Source: Oceanibacterium hippocampi
Lineage (GTDB): Bacteria > Pseudomonadota > Alphaproteobacteria > Sneathiellales > Sneathiellaceae
NCBI RefSeq assembly: GCF_900172325.1
Contig: NZ_FWFR01000003.1
Location: 62,001-126,000, forward strand
DNA length: 64,000 bases
Reading direction: 5' to 3'
This document shows, one piece after another, positions 53,451-61,990 of the stretch. A program made the translations under genes and the position numbers. Within the stretch, counting starts at the first letter, position 1; each line of letters begins with the position of its first letter. The notes under the pieces were generated by a model. It searched no databases and had not been told where the DNA came from. It worked only from the letters and a program-made list of their open reading frames with translations.

Positions 53451-54218
53451 ATGGATATCGCAACGATAATCGGTCTCTTCGGGGCCTTCGGACTGGTCGG
53501 CGCGGCCATCGCCGTCGGCGGCTCGGTGCTGGCCTTCATCAACGTGCCATCGATGCTCATCGTGGTCGCCGGCACGTTCCTGGTGACGATGATGTGCTTC
53601 TCGCTGAACGAGGTCATTCGCGCCCAGGGGCTGATCCTGAAGACGCTGTTCTTCCGCATCACCGACCCCGAGGATGCCGCCCATGACATGCTCGAGCTGG
53701 CCGAGAAGGCCCGCAAGGAGGGTGTCCTCGTCCTGCAGAAGACGGTCGACAACTACCTCGACGAACCGTTCCTCCACAAGGCGCTGCTGCTCGTCGTCGA
53801 CGGGCTGCCGGGCGACGACGTGGAACGCGTCCTGCAACGCGATCTCGCGGCCATGACACAGCGCCACCAGCGCGGCGCCGGGATCCTTCGCAAGGCGGCG
53901 GAAATCGCACCGGCGATGGGCCTGATCGGCACCCTGGTCGGCCTCGTGCAGATGCTGAGCAACCTGAACGATCCCGCCTCGATCGGGCCGGCGATGGCGG
54001 TGGCCCTGCTCACCACCTTCTACGGCGCCCTGCTGGCGAACATGGTGTTCTCGCCGCTCGCCGCGAAGCTGGAGCGCAATTCCGAAGCGGAAACCGTGCT
54101 CTGCAAGATCTACACCCAGGCTGCCGTCTCTATCGGCCGCCAGGAGAATCCGCGTCGGCTGGAGATGATCCTGAACACGATGCTCCCGCCCGCACAGCGC
54201 CTCGAATATTTCGCGTAA
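53451..54218 (+). CDS. motA: Flagellar stator protein, MotA/PomA family
   Basis: 255 residues, four TM helices: IGLFGAFGLVGAAIAVGGS, VPSMLIVVAGTFLVTMMCFS, then after a large cytoplasmic loop EIAPAMGLIGTLVGLVQMLSNL and GPAMAVALLTTFYGALLANMVF. The last two helices and the DPASIGPAMAVALLTT segment are closer to Vibrio PomA (Na+ stator) than to E. coli MotA by eye. The cytoplasmic loop carries charged residues (DVERVLQRDLAAMTQRHQRGAGILRK) that face FliG. No motB/pomB is adjacent. The ion cannot be settled without the B subunit. Confidence 0.88.
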   Translation: MDIATIIGLFGAFGLVGAAIAVGGSVLAFINVPSMLIVVAGTFLVTMMCFSLNEVIRAQGLILKTLFFRITDPEDAAHDMLELAEKARKEGVLVLQKTVDNYLDEPFLHKALLLVVDGLPGDDVERVLQRDLAAMTQRHQRGAGILRKAAEIAPAMGLIGTLVGLVQMLSNLNDPASIGPAMAVALLTTFYGALLANMVFSPLAAKLERNSEAETVLCKIYTQAAVSIGRQENPRRLEMILNTMLPPAQRLEYFA

Positions 54219-54240
54219 GCCCGTTCCAAGGAGAACATCC

Positions 54241-55611
54241 ATGCGTTTGCTCATTATCGGCTCTTTGAACGGCCAGATCGGTATCGCGAGCCAGATCGCC
54301 ATGTCGCGCGGCGCCAAGGTGAGCCAGGTCGGCGATATCGACGGGGCATTGACGACGCTGCGCGCCGGGCGCGGCGCCGACATGGTGATGATCGATATCG
54401 GGCTGGACGTGAAAGGGCTGGTCGAACGGCTCGACAACGAACGCTTCAGCCTTCCGGTCGTGGCCTGCGGGATCGGCCATGACGCCGCCGCCGCCGCCGC
54501 CGCGATCCGTGCCGGTGCCAAGGAATATCTGCCGCTGCCGCCGGACCCGGACCTGATCGCCGCGGTTCTCGAGGCGGTTGCCGATGACAGCCGGCCGCTG
54601 ATCCATGCCGATCCGGCGATGGAGCACGTCATCAAGCTCGCCGACCAGGTCGCGTCGTCGATGGCCTCCATCCTGATCACCGGCGAGACCGGCACCGGCA
54701 AGGAGGTCCTGGCCCGCTACCTGCACAGCAAGAGCAACCGCGCCGACGAAGTCTTCATCTCGGTCAACTGCGCCGCGATCCCGGAGAATCTGCTGGAATC
54801 GGAGCTGTTCGGCCATGAGAAGGGCGCCTTCACCGGCGCTGTCGCCCGCCGCGTCGGCAAGTTCGAGGAGGCGAACGGCGGCACGCTCCTGCTTGACGAA
54901 ATCAGCGAAATGGACATCCGCCTGCAGGCCAAGCTGCTGCGCGCGATCCAGGAACGCGAGATCGACCGCGTCGGGGGATCCAAGCCGGTCAAGGTTGACA
55001 TCCGCGTGCTCGCGACCTCGAACCGCGATCTCGCCCAGGAGGTGAAGAAGGGAACCTTCCGCGAGGATCTCCTGTTCCGCCTGAACGTCGTCAACCTGCG
55101 CATTCCGCCGCTCCGCGAGCGCCCCGCCGACGTCGAGGTGCTGAGCCGGCACTTCGCACGGAAATACGCCGACCTGAATGCCGTCGAGAAGCGTCCGATC
55201 AGCGCCGCCGCAATGCGTGAACTTCAGCAGCATGCCTGGACCGGCAATGTCCGCGAGCTCGAGAACACCATGCATCGCGCTGTCCTGCTGGCCAACGGTC
55301 CGGAAATCGGGCCCGAGGCAATCATGCTGCCGGACGGTTCGCGCGCCAGCGCCAGCCCGGCCGTCGCGAACGCTGTGGCGGGCGAGAGCGCCCAGGCCGG
55401 CGGCGACGCCGCCTCGATGGTCGGCCGCACCGTAGCCGAGGTCGAGCGCGACCTCATCATCGACACGCTCAGCCATTGCCTCGGCAACCGGACCCATGCC
55501 GCGAACATTCTCGGGATCTCGATCCGCACGCTGCGCAACAAGCTGAAGCTCTATACCGAGGAAGGCCTGCCAGTGCCGATGCCCGGCGACGGCATGCGTT
55601 CGGCGTATTGA
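54241..55611 (+). CDS. flbD: FlbD-type sigma-54-dependent flagellar transcription activator
   Basis: 456 residues. N-terminal response-regulator-like domain without the canonical phospho-acceptor (LLIIGSLNGQIGIASQIAMSRGAKVSQV), as in Caulobacter FlbD. AAA+ domain with Walker A GETGTGKE (148-155), ESELFGHEKGAFTGA (sigma-54-contacting GAFTGA 195-200), GGTLLLDEISEMD (Walker B) and FREDLLFRLNVV. Fis-type HTH LIIDTLSHCLGNRTHAANILGISIRTLRNKLKLY. It resembles Caulobacter FlbD throughout, including MEHVIKLADQV and the NRTHAANILGISIRTLRNKLK helix. It should activate the two sigma-54 promoters near 44.8 and 45.1 kb. AAGGAG 8 nt before ATG. Confidence 0.93.
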   Translation: MRLLIIGSLNGQIGIASQIAMSRGAKVSQVGDIDGALTTLRAGRGADMVMIDIGLDVKGLVERLDNERFSLPVVACGIGHDAAAAAAAIRAGAKEYLPLPPDPDLIAAVLEAVADDSRPLIHADPAMEHVIKLADQVASSMASILITGETGTGKEVLARYLHSKSNRADEVFISVNCAAIPENLLESELFGHEKGAFTGAVARRVGKFEEANGGTLLLDEISEMDIRLQAKLLRAIQEREIDRVGGSKPVKVDIRVLATSNRDLAQEVKKGTFREDLLFRLNVVNLRIPPLRERPADVEVLSRHFARKYADLNAVEKRPISAAAMRELQQHAWTGNVRELENTMHRAVLLANGPEIGPEAIMLPDGSRASASPAVANAVAGESAQAGGDAASMVGRTVAEVERDLIIDTLSHCLGNRTHAANILGISIRTLRNKLKLYTEEGLPVPMPGDGMRSAY

Positions 55612-55646
55612 TTGCGTGACGATCCTTTCTCGAAGCGGACACCGAA

Positions 55647-57752
55647 ATGAGCGATAGCGACAGCGCCGCGCCGGCGGACGACGACGTGCTCGGCAAGATG
55701 TGGCGCGCGGTTCGCCGCGGCGACGTGGCGCTGGCGCTTGGCGTCGTCGCAATTCTCGTCGTGCTCATCATGCCGATGCCGGCATGGCTGCTCGATTTCA
55801 GCCTGGCGATCTCGATCACGCTCTCGATCCTGATCCTGATGACCTGCCTGTTCATCTCGAAGCCGCTCGACTTCAACTCCTTCCCGACCGTGCTGCTGAT
55901 CGCGACTATGCTCAGGCTGTCGCTGAACCTTGCCTCGACCCGGCTGATCCTCGCCGACGGGCATGAGGGGCCGGCCGCTGCCGGCGCCGTCATCGAGGCC
56001 TTCGGCAGTTTCGTCATGGGTGGCAATTTCGTCATCGGGATCATCGTCTTCGCGATCCTGGTGATCGTGAATTTCGTCGTCATCACCAAGGGTTCGGGCC
56101 GAATCGCGGAAGTGGCCGCGCGCTTCTCCCTCGACGCCATGCCGGGCAAGCAGATGGCGATTGACGCCGACCTCTCCGCCGGCCTGATCGACGAGAAGCA
56201 GGCCCGCCTCCGGCGCAAGGAGCTGGAGGACGAGAGCGGCTTCTTCGGTGCCATGGACGGCGCCGCGAAATTCGTCCGCGGCGACGCCATCGCCGGCCTG
56301 CTGATCACCTTCATCAACGTGATCGGCGGCATGATCGTCGGCGTCGCGCAGATGGACCTGAGTTTCTCCGACGCGGCGCGTTTCTACACCATGCTGACCG
56401 TCGGCGACGGCCTCGTCAGCCAGATCCCGGCGCTGATCGTCTCGACCGCGGCCGGCCTGCTGGTCTCCAAGGGCGGGGTCAGCGGGACTACCGACAAGGC
56501 GCTGTTCGGCCAGCTCGGCGGCTATCCCCGGGCACTCGGCGTCTCCGCCTTCCTGATGACCTGCCTGGCCCTGCTGCCGGGCATTCCGATGGTGCCCTTC
56601 CTGGCGCTTGCCGGCATCGCCGGCGGTGCAGCCTTCGCCATCACCCGGCGGCGCGAGCAGGCCGTGGAGTTCGAACAGAAGCGGCAGATCGACGAGGAGA
56701 AGCAGGCCCAGCCGGTCGAGGAGCCGATCACCGCCGCGCTCGCCATCGACGAGCTCCGCATCGAGCTCGGCTATGGCCTGCTGCCGCTGATCAACGACAA
56801 CAACAACTACCGCCTGACCGACCAGATCAAGGCGCTGCGCCGCCAGATCGCCAGCGACATGGGCTTCGTGATGCCGAGCGTCCGGATCCTCGACAACATG
56901 CAGCTGCCGGCCAACGCCTATGTCATCCGCATCAAGGAGGTCGAGGCCGGCGCCGGCGAACTGCGCCCCGGTCATCTCCTGGTCATGGATCCGAGCGGCC
57001 AGCCGATCGACCTCGCCGGCGAGGAAACCCGCGAGCCGGCCTTCGGCCTGCCCGCCCTCTGGGTCGACGAGAGCCAGCGCGAGGAGGCCTCGTTCCGCGG
57101 CTACACGGTCGTCGATCCCTCCACGGTGGTCACCACGCACCTGACCGAAATTCTCAAGGACTACATGCCGGAACTGCTTTCCTACGCGGAGACGCAGAAG
57201 CTGCTGGACGACCTGCCTCAACGCCACCAGAAGCTGATCGGCGACCTGGTGCCGCAGCAGATCACCCTGAGCGGCCTGCAAAGGGTCCTGCAGAACCTGC
57301 TCGGCGAGCGGATCTCGATCCGCGACCTGCCGACGATCCTCGAGGGGATCGCCGAGGCGACCGGCTACACCCACAATTCGACCCAGATCACCGAGCATGT
57401 CCGCGCCCGCCTGGCACGCCAGATCTCGTCGGCCAACACCGCGCCGGAAGGACATATTCCGCTGGTCGTCATGTCGCCGCGCTGGGAGCAGGAATTCGCC
57501 GAGGCGCTGATCGGCCAAGGCGACGAACGCCAGCTCTCGATGGCGCCGACCAAGCTGCAGGAATTCATTGCCCAGGTCCGCAAGAGTTACGAGAACTTCG
57601 CCGCGAACGGGGAAACGCCGGTGCTGCTGACGTCGCCCGGCATTCGTCCCTACGTCCGCTCGATCGTAGAACGCTTCCGCCCGGCCACCGTCGTGATGTC
57701 CCAGAACGAGGTGCATCCGAAGGCGAAGCTGCGCACCATCGGCCAGATCTAG
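55647..57752 (+). CDS. flhA: Flagellar export-gate protein FlhA
   Basis: 701 residues. N-terminal half with about eight TM helices, including the FHIPEP-type motif (MLRLSLNLASTRLIL...GAVIEAFGSFVMGGNFVIGIIVFAILVIVNFVVITKGSGRIAEVAARFSLDAMPGKQMAIDADL). C-terminal cytoplasmic nonameric ring (ELRIELGYGLLPLINDNNNYRLTDQIKALRRQIASDMGFVMPSVRILDNMQL ... ). FlhA is the largest export-gate subunit and receives chaperone-substrate complexes. FlhB, FliP, FliQ and FliR are not in the window. Confidence 0.96.
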   Translation: MSDSDSAAPADDDVLGKMWRAVRRGDVALALGVVAILVVLIMPMPAWLLDFSLAISITLSILILMTCLFISKPLDFNSFPTVLLIATMLRLSLNLASTRLILADGHEGPAAAGAVIEAFGSFVMGGNFVIGIIVFAILVIVNFVVITKGSGRIAEVAARFSLDAMPGKQMAIDADLSAGLIDEKQARLRRKELEDESGFFGAMDGAAKFVRGDAIAGLLITFINVIGGMIVGVAQMDLSFSDAARFYTMLTVGDGLVSQIPALIVSTAAGLLVSKGGVSGTTDKALFGQLGGYPRALGVSAFLMTCLALLPGIPMVPFLALAGIAGGAAFAITRRREQAVEFEQKRQIDEEKQAQPVEEPITAALAIDELRIELGYGLLPLINDNNNYRLTDQIKALRRQIASDMGFVMPSVRILDNMQLPANAYVIRIKEVEAGAGELRPGHLLVMDPSGQPIDLAGEETREPAFGLPALWVDESQREEASFRGYTVVDPSTVVTTHLTEILKDYMPELLSYAETQKLLDDLPQRHQKLIGDLVPQQITLSGLQRVLQNLLGERISIRDLPTILEGIAEATGYTHNSTQITEHVRARLARQISSANTAPEGHIPLVVMSPRWEQEFAEALIGQGDERQLSMAPTKLQEFIAQVRKSYENFAANGETPVLLTSPGIRPYVRSIVERFRPATVVMSQNEVHPKAKLRTIGQI

Positions 57753-57764
57753 GCGGGCCCGGCA

Positions 57765-58841
57765 ATGCGCATCCATTCCTTCACCGCGCCGTCGATGAAC
57801 CAGGCCATGCGCGCCGTGCGCGAGCGGCTCGGCGACGACGCGATCATCCTTTCCAGCCAGCAGAAGAACGGCAAGGTCGAGGTCACCGCGGCAATCGACG
57901 AGATCGCCGAGGTGGGCGTCGGCGACACCTCCGGACCGGGCCTGCCCGACTGGGAAACGAACTGGAGCAACGACTGGGCGGAACCGGCCGGCGTGACCGC
58001 CCCGCTCGTGAACGGCGCGGCCGAACCCGCCGCCGAGAAAACCGATCCCGCGACGCGCAAGCTGATCGACGACCTCGTCGCCGTGCTCGCCTTTCATGGC
58101 ATCCCGTCCCGGCTCGGCGAGCGACTCGGCCGCCTCGCGCTGGCCGCCGGCGCGGACGAGGCGACGATCGCACTGGCCGCCGCCTTCGACGAGCGTTTCC
58201 GCTTCAAGCCGCTGCAACTGCCGGCGCGCCGGCCGATCCTGTTCGTCGGGCCGTCCGGCAGCGGCAAGACCCTCACCCTGGCCAAGATCGCGACCCAGAT
58301 GGCGCTGGCAGGCACCGCGCCCGAGATCGTCACCACGGATGTCAGCCGGCCGGGCGCGATGGCCCAGCTTGCCGGCTTCACGCGCATCCTCGACCTGCCG
58401 TTGTCCAAGGCGGACGGGCCGGAGGCGCTCGCCGAGCGGATCGCCGGGGCAAGCGCGCCGCTCCTCATCGACAGCGCCGGTGTCGACCCCTACTCGCCCG
58501 ATCAGATGACCGCGACGGCCCGCCTGGCCGTCGCCGCCGATGCCGAGATCGTGCTGGTCCTGGCTGCCGGATTCGATCCGGAGGAAATGGCCGATCAGGC
58601 CCAGGCCTTCGCCAAGATCGGCGCGTCGCGGCTGATCGTCACCCGGGCCGATGCCAGCCGGCGGCTCGGCGGCATCGTCTGCGCGGCGGCCGGCAGCGGT
58701 CTCGCGCTCTCCCATATCTGCCATGCGCCATCGGCGGCGCACGGCCTTTCCACCCTCAATCCGGTGAAACTGGCGCGGCTCCTGATACGTGACCCGTTGC
58801 AGCCGCTCCAGTTTACCGACCTCAGCGAGGCCGCCCGATGA
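57765..58841 (+). CDS. flhF: Flagellar SRP-family GTPase FlhF
   Basis: 358 residues. N-terminal RIHSFTAPSMNQAMRAVRERLGDDAIILSSQQ is the FlhF B domain. The N/G domains follow: P-loop GPSGSGKTLTLAKIATQMALAG, IVTTDVSRPGAMAQLAGFTRILDLP, LLIDSAGVDPYSPDQM, LIVTRADASRRLGG. FlhF sets where (usually a pole) the flagellum is built. Its stop overlaps the flhG start by 4 bp, the conserved FlhF-FlhG coupling. Together with MipZ and CtrA it fits a polarly organised cell. Confidence 0.93.
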   Translation: MRIHSFTAPSMNQAMRAVRERLGDDAIILSSQQKNGKVEVTAAIDEIAEVGVGDTSGPGLPDWETNWSNDWAEPAGVTAPLVNGAAEPAAEKTDPATRKLIDDLVAVLAFHGIPSRLGERLGRLALAAGADEATIALAAAFDERFRFKPLQLPARRPILFVGPSGSGKTLTLAKIATQMALAGTAPEIVTTDVSRPGAMAQLAGFTRILDLPLSKADGPEALAERIAGASAPLLIDSAGVDPYSPDQMTATARLAVAADAEIVLVLAAGFDPEEMADQAQAFAKIGASRLIVTRADASRRLGGIVCAAAGSGLALSHICHAPSAAHGLSTLNPVKLARLLIRDPLQPLQFTDLSEAAR

Positions 58842-59668
58842 CCCTCCCCGAAAGCAGCAGGCCCGCCCGTCCGCTCCACCACCCGGCATCGCGGACCGCC
58901 GGCCGAAACATCGTGACCATCGCCTCGGGCAAGGGCGGCGTCGGCAAGACCGTGCTGGCCATCAGCCTGACCCATGCGATCGCCCGCGAGGGGCGTAGGA
59001 GCCTGCTCTTCGACGGCGATCTCGGATTGGCCAATGTCGACGTGCAGCTCGGCCTGGTGCCGGAACACGATCTTGGCGCCGTGGTCGCCGGCCGGCTGCG
59101 GCTGGCGGACGCGGTGACCCGTTTCCCGGAAGGCGGCTTCGATATCCTGGCCGGGCGCTCCGGCTCGGGCAGTCTGGCGGCGCTCGGGCGTGCCGAACTG
59201 CAGGCCCTCCGCGAGGATCTCTTCGCGCTCGCCGCCGGTTACGACGCCATCGTCCTCGATCTCGGCGCCGGCATCGATCAGCCGGTCCGCGCCCTGACCG
59301 TGCCGAGCGGGCCGAAGCTGGTCATCGCCACGGAGGAGCCGACCTCGCTAACCGACGCCTATGCCTTCATCAAGGTCACGGCGGCGCAGATTCCCGGGGC
59401 CGACATCCGCATCGTCGTCAACATGGCGACGTCGAAGGCGGAGGCCCAGCGAACCTACGAGAAGCTTCGCCGGGCCTGCGAGAATTTCCTCAAGCTGTCG
59501 CCGCCGCTGGCCGGCATCGTGCATCGCGACGACAAGGTCCGCGACGCGATCCGCCACCAGACCGCGATCTTCATCCGCCACCCGAATTCCCGGGTCGCCA
59601 GCGATATCGAGGCGCTGGCGCAATCGCTTTGCCGCGAACTGGAATCCGGCGGAAGTCCCGGAGGCTGA
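58838..59668 (+). CDS. flhG: MinD-like flagellar number regulator FlhG (FleN/YlxH)
   Basis: 276 residues. Deviant Walker A ASGKGGVGKTVLAISLTHAIAREG, GDLGLANVDVQLGLVPEHDLGAVVAGRLRLADAV, and the D-loop LDLGAGIDQPVRALTVPSG. The C-terminal part carries PLAGIVHRDDKVRDAIRHQTAIF. FlhG stimulates FlhF GTPase through its N-terminus and limits flagellar number; in some bacteria it also restrains the sigma-54 activator. The N-terminal stretch before the P-loop is short and basic. 4-bp overlap with flhF. Confidence 0.92.
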   Translation: MTLPESSRPARPLHHPASRTAGRNIVTIASGKGGVGKTVLAISLTHAIAREGRRSLLFDGDLGLANVDVQLGLVPEHDLGAVVAGRLRLADAVTRFPEGGFDILAGRSGSGSLAALGRAELQALREDLFALAAGYDAIVLDLGAGIDQPVRALTVPSGPKLVIATEEPTSLTDAYAFIKVTAAQIPGADIRIVVNMATSKAEAQRTYEKLRRACENFLKLSPPLAGIVHRDDKVRDAIRHQTAIFIRHPNSRVASDIEALAQSLCRELESGGSPGG

Positions 59669-59671
59669 ACA

Positions 59672-61483
59672 ATGAGCGACCTGCGCGGCACCTCCTCGGT
59701 ACCGGCATCGGGCGTCAGCGCGCCCGGCCCGGCATCGCGGGGACAGGCGCCGACGCCGGTCGCGGCCCCCCAGCCGGCCGCCGCCACCGGGGGCCATGCG
59801 GATCCGGCCTATGACCTCTCGGGCGCCATTGCCCGGCTGCGGATCGGCGCCCGCCTGGAAGCCATCGTCCAGCAGCAGACCCCGGCAGGCGAGACCGTGA
59901 TCCAGAGCGATGCCGGCCGCTTCACGGTGGTGCTGCCCCGGGCCCTGCCGCCGGCAACCCGGCTCTCGCTCGAGATCCTCGGTCTTGGCCAGGCAATCCG
60001 CGCGATCCTCGTCTCCATCGATGGCCGCGTGATCGCCCAGCCGGCAGAGATCGCCCTGCATCCGACCGGCAACGCACCGACGCAGGGCGGCTACTCGGCC
60101 CTGATCCAGAATGCCGGCCGCGCCGCTCCCGCCGGAGCGGTTCCGCCCGCGCCGCTCCTGCCACCGGGACCGACGACTGCGGCTCCGCCGCCGCCTTCAC
60201 AACCGCCGGCGCATGGCCCGCCGTCCTACGGCCCGCCGACCGCGCCGACGCTGCCGTCGACGGCCATCGCCGCCGCCCCGAACATCCCGGCTGGTGTCGG
60301 CGGCTCCAGCAATATCGCGACCGCGGCGCCCGGTCCGATGACCAGCGGCCCGAACATGCAGCAGGCCGCCGTCCCGAACATACCGGCGTCCGGCTCCGTC
60401 CCGGCTCCGTCGCCGACGGCAATCGCGACGCCGCATCCCGCCTCGCTGCCGGCGACCGCCCTGTCCTTCGCGGCCGGTGAGGCGCCGATCACGCAAGGTC
60501 GTGCGTTGCGAGCGTTCGTCGTCAGTTCCGGCGCCGGCGCCCCCCCGACACAATCCGCCTTCGCGACCGGCGAAGTCCTGAACATTCGCATCGTCCCGGC
60601 ATCGAACGGCGATGCCGCGAACCGGTTCACCGGGATCGCCACCAGCCCCGGGCTGGCCGGCAATCTCCAGGTCAGGATCGGCACGTCGTTGCTGCAGATC
60701 GACAGCCGGGCGGCGCTGCCGGCCGGACAGGAAGTCACCTTCGCGATTACCGGCCGTACGCCCCCGGCGCCGCTGGCGCCGCTGCTGCTGCCCGCCACCG
60801 GCCACCCGGCCAGCGAATTCGCAAGCCATTGGCCTGCGCTGGAACAGGCGATCGGTGTGCTCGCGGCGATCGATCCCGGCTATGCGGGACAGCTCGCGGC
60901 AAGCCGCATTCCGACCGCCGGGCCGCGACTGGCCGCCGATATCCTGTTCTTCCTGGCGGCGCTCGGAAACAACGGCGTCGGGTCCTGGCTGGGTCACGAC
61001 GCCACGGCGGCGCTCGAACGGGCCGGCCGTCGCGACCTTCTCGCCCGGCTTGACGACGATTTCGCGACCCTGTCCCGCCTCGCACGCGACCGGCAAGACA
61101 GCGAATGGCGAACCCTGCTGGTACCATTCTACGACGGCCGCGATCTGCAACAGCTGAGCGTCTTCCTGCGCCATCCCCGCCGGGACGACACCGACGGCGA
61201 GAAGAGCGGCGAGGAAACCCGGTTCGTGCTCGATCTGGAACTGCAAAGCATGGGACCGCTGCAGATCGACGGCTGGCTGCGCAGGCGGCGGCTCGATCTC
61301 TATGTGCGCAGCCAGCGCGTGCTGCCGATATCGCTCAGGCGGGGAGTCGCTGCGATTTTCGAGGAATCGCTCGCCATCACCGGGATCACCGGCGGACTGA
61401 GCTTCCAGGTCGTCCGCCCCTTCCCCGTCGATCCGCGCGGCGACATCGAATCCCGGGCCGCGCACGAGGCCTTTCTCGCCTGA
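59672..61483 (+). CDS. Second hook-length-control-like (FliK-like) protein
   Basis: 603 residues. Begins 3 bp after the flhG stop, so translation is coupled. N-terminal 40 residues are Ala/Pro-rich; about 45-130 has a compact conserved-looking segment (GAIARLRIGARLEAIVQQQTPAGETVIQSDAGRFTVVLPRALPPATRLSLEILG). About 130-280 is Pro-rich low complexity. About 490-590 (ETRFVLDLELQSMGPLQIDGWLRRRRLDLYVRSQRVLPISLRRGVAAIFEESL) resembles the FliK C-terminal domain in strand pattern, but weakly. The flagellar setting makes a FliK paralogue or export-related factor likely; I would not assign more. Confidence 0.65.
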   Translation: MSDLRGTSSVPASGVSAPGPASRGQAPTPVAAPQPAAATGGHADPAYDLSGAIARLRIGARLEAIVQQQTPAGETVIQSDAGRFTVVLPRALPPATRLSLEILGLGQAIRAILVSIDGRVIAQPAEIALHPTGNAPTQGGYSALIQNAGRAAPAGAVPPAPLLPPGPTTAAPPPPSQPPAHGPPSYGPPTAPTLPSTAIAAAPNIPAGVGGSSNIATAAPGPMTSGPNMQQAAVPNIPASGSVPAPSPTAIATPHPASLPATALSFAAGEAPITQGRALRAFVVSSGAGAPPTQSAFATGEVLNIRIVPASNGDAANRFTGIATSPGLAGNLQVRIGTSLLQIDSRAALPAGQEVTFAITGRTPPAPLAPLLLPATGHPASEFASHWPALEQAIGVLAAIDPGYAGQLAASRIPTAGPRLAADILFFLAALGNNGVGSWLGHDATAALERAGRRDLLARLDDDFATLSRLARDRQDSEWRTLLVPFYDGRDLQQLSVFLRHPRRDDTDGEKSGEETRFVLDLELQSMGPLQIDGWLRRRRLDLYVRSQRVLPISLRRGVAAIFEESLAITGITGGLSFQVVRPFPVDPRGDIESRAAHEAFLA

Positions 61484-61494
61484 ACGGGGCCGGT

Positions 61495-61516
61495 CCGCGC
61501 CGCCCGGCCGGCGCGG
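61495..61516. terminator. GC hairpin between converging flhG-fliK2 and fliJ
   Basis: CCGCGCCG-CCCGGC-CGGCGCGG, perfect 8-bp stem in the 60-bp gap between the two stop codons. No T-tract on either strand, so a bidirectional pause/terminator is possible rather than certain. Confidence 0.45.
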
Positions 61517-61543
61517 CCGGATCAGCGACGCGAATCAGTAATC

Positions 61544-61969
61544 CTAATAGCCGGCCCGCCGCATCAGCATGCGGGCGGCGCGCTCGTCCATGTCGCGCTG
61601 TTCGCGCCGCCGTTCGGCAAGCTCCCGCTTCCGTTCGTCGGCCTCGACAGCAAGTTCGTAACGCTTGAGTTCCTGGAACGCCGCGGAAACGTCCTCATGG
61701 GCCCGTTCGATCTGGCGTTCGAGTTCCTCGACCGATTGCAGGATCGCGTTGCGCCGGGTCCGCATCTCGCGGGCATAAGCGGGGAAGGCAAACACCACGT
61801 CACGGTCTTCACCGGCGGCCCGCTGCTCGGCCGCGAACTGGTCGTCGATCGCGGCGACCTGGGTCTCCATCTCGCTCTTCATGCGACCCAGTTCGGCCAG
61901 TTGCCGGCGCTGCTCATCGAGCCGCCAGCGCTGGGCGCGGATCAACGTGTTCAGTCCCTTGGTTGACAT
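61544..61969 (-). CDS. fliJ: Flagellar export chaperone/stalk protein FliJ
   Basis: 141 residues, nearly all coiled-coil helix: LIRAQRWRLDEQRRQLAELGRMKSEMETQVAAIDDQFAAEQRA ... RRNAILQSVEELERQIERAHEDVSAAFQELKRYELAVEADERKRELAERRREQRDMDERAARMLMRRAG. FliJ is the stalk inside the FliI ring that promotes export. 21 bp after the fliI stop, with a strong GGGGG ribosome site. Assignment rests on coiled-coil pattern, length and position, as is usual for this poorly conserved family. Confidence 0.87.
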   Translation of the reverse strand: MSTKGLNTLIRAQRWRLDEQRRQLAELGRMKSEMETQVAAIDDQFAAEQRAAGEDRDVVFAFPAYAREMRTRRNAILQSVEELERQIERAHEDVSAAFQELKRYELAVEADERKRELAERRREQRDMDERAARMLMRRAGY

Positions 61970-61990
61970 GTCTTACCCCCGTTTCTTGTA

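Noticed and set aside
55551-58889. 1,112-residue minus-strand open frame opposite flbD-flhA-flhF
   Set aside because: Low-complexity Gly/Arg/Asp composition of a GC-rich shadow frame; flhA and flhF on the plus strand are unmistakable.
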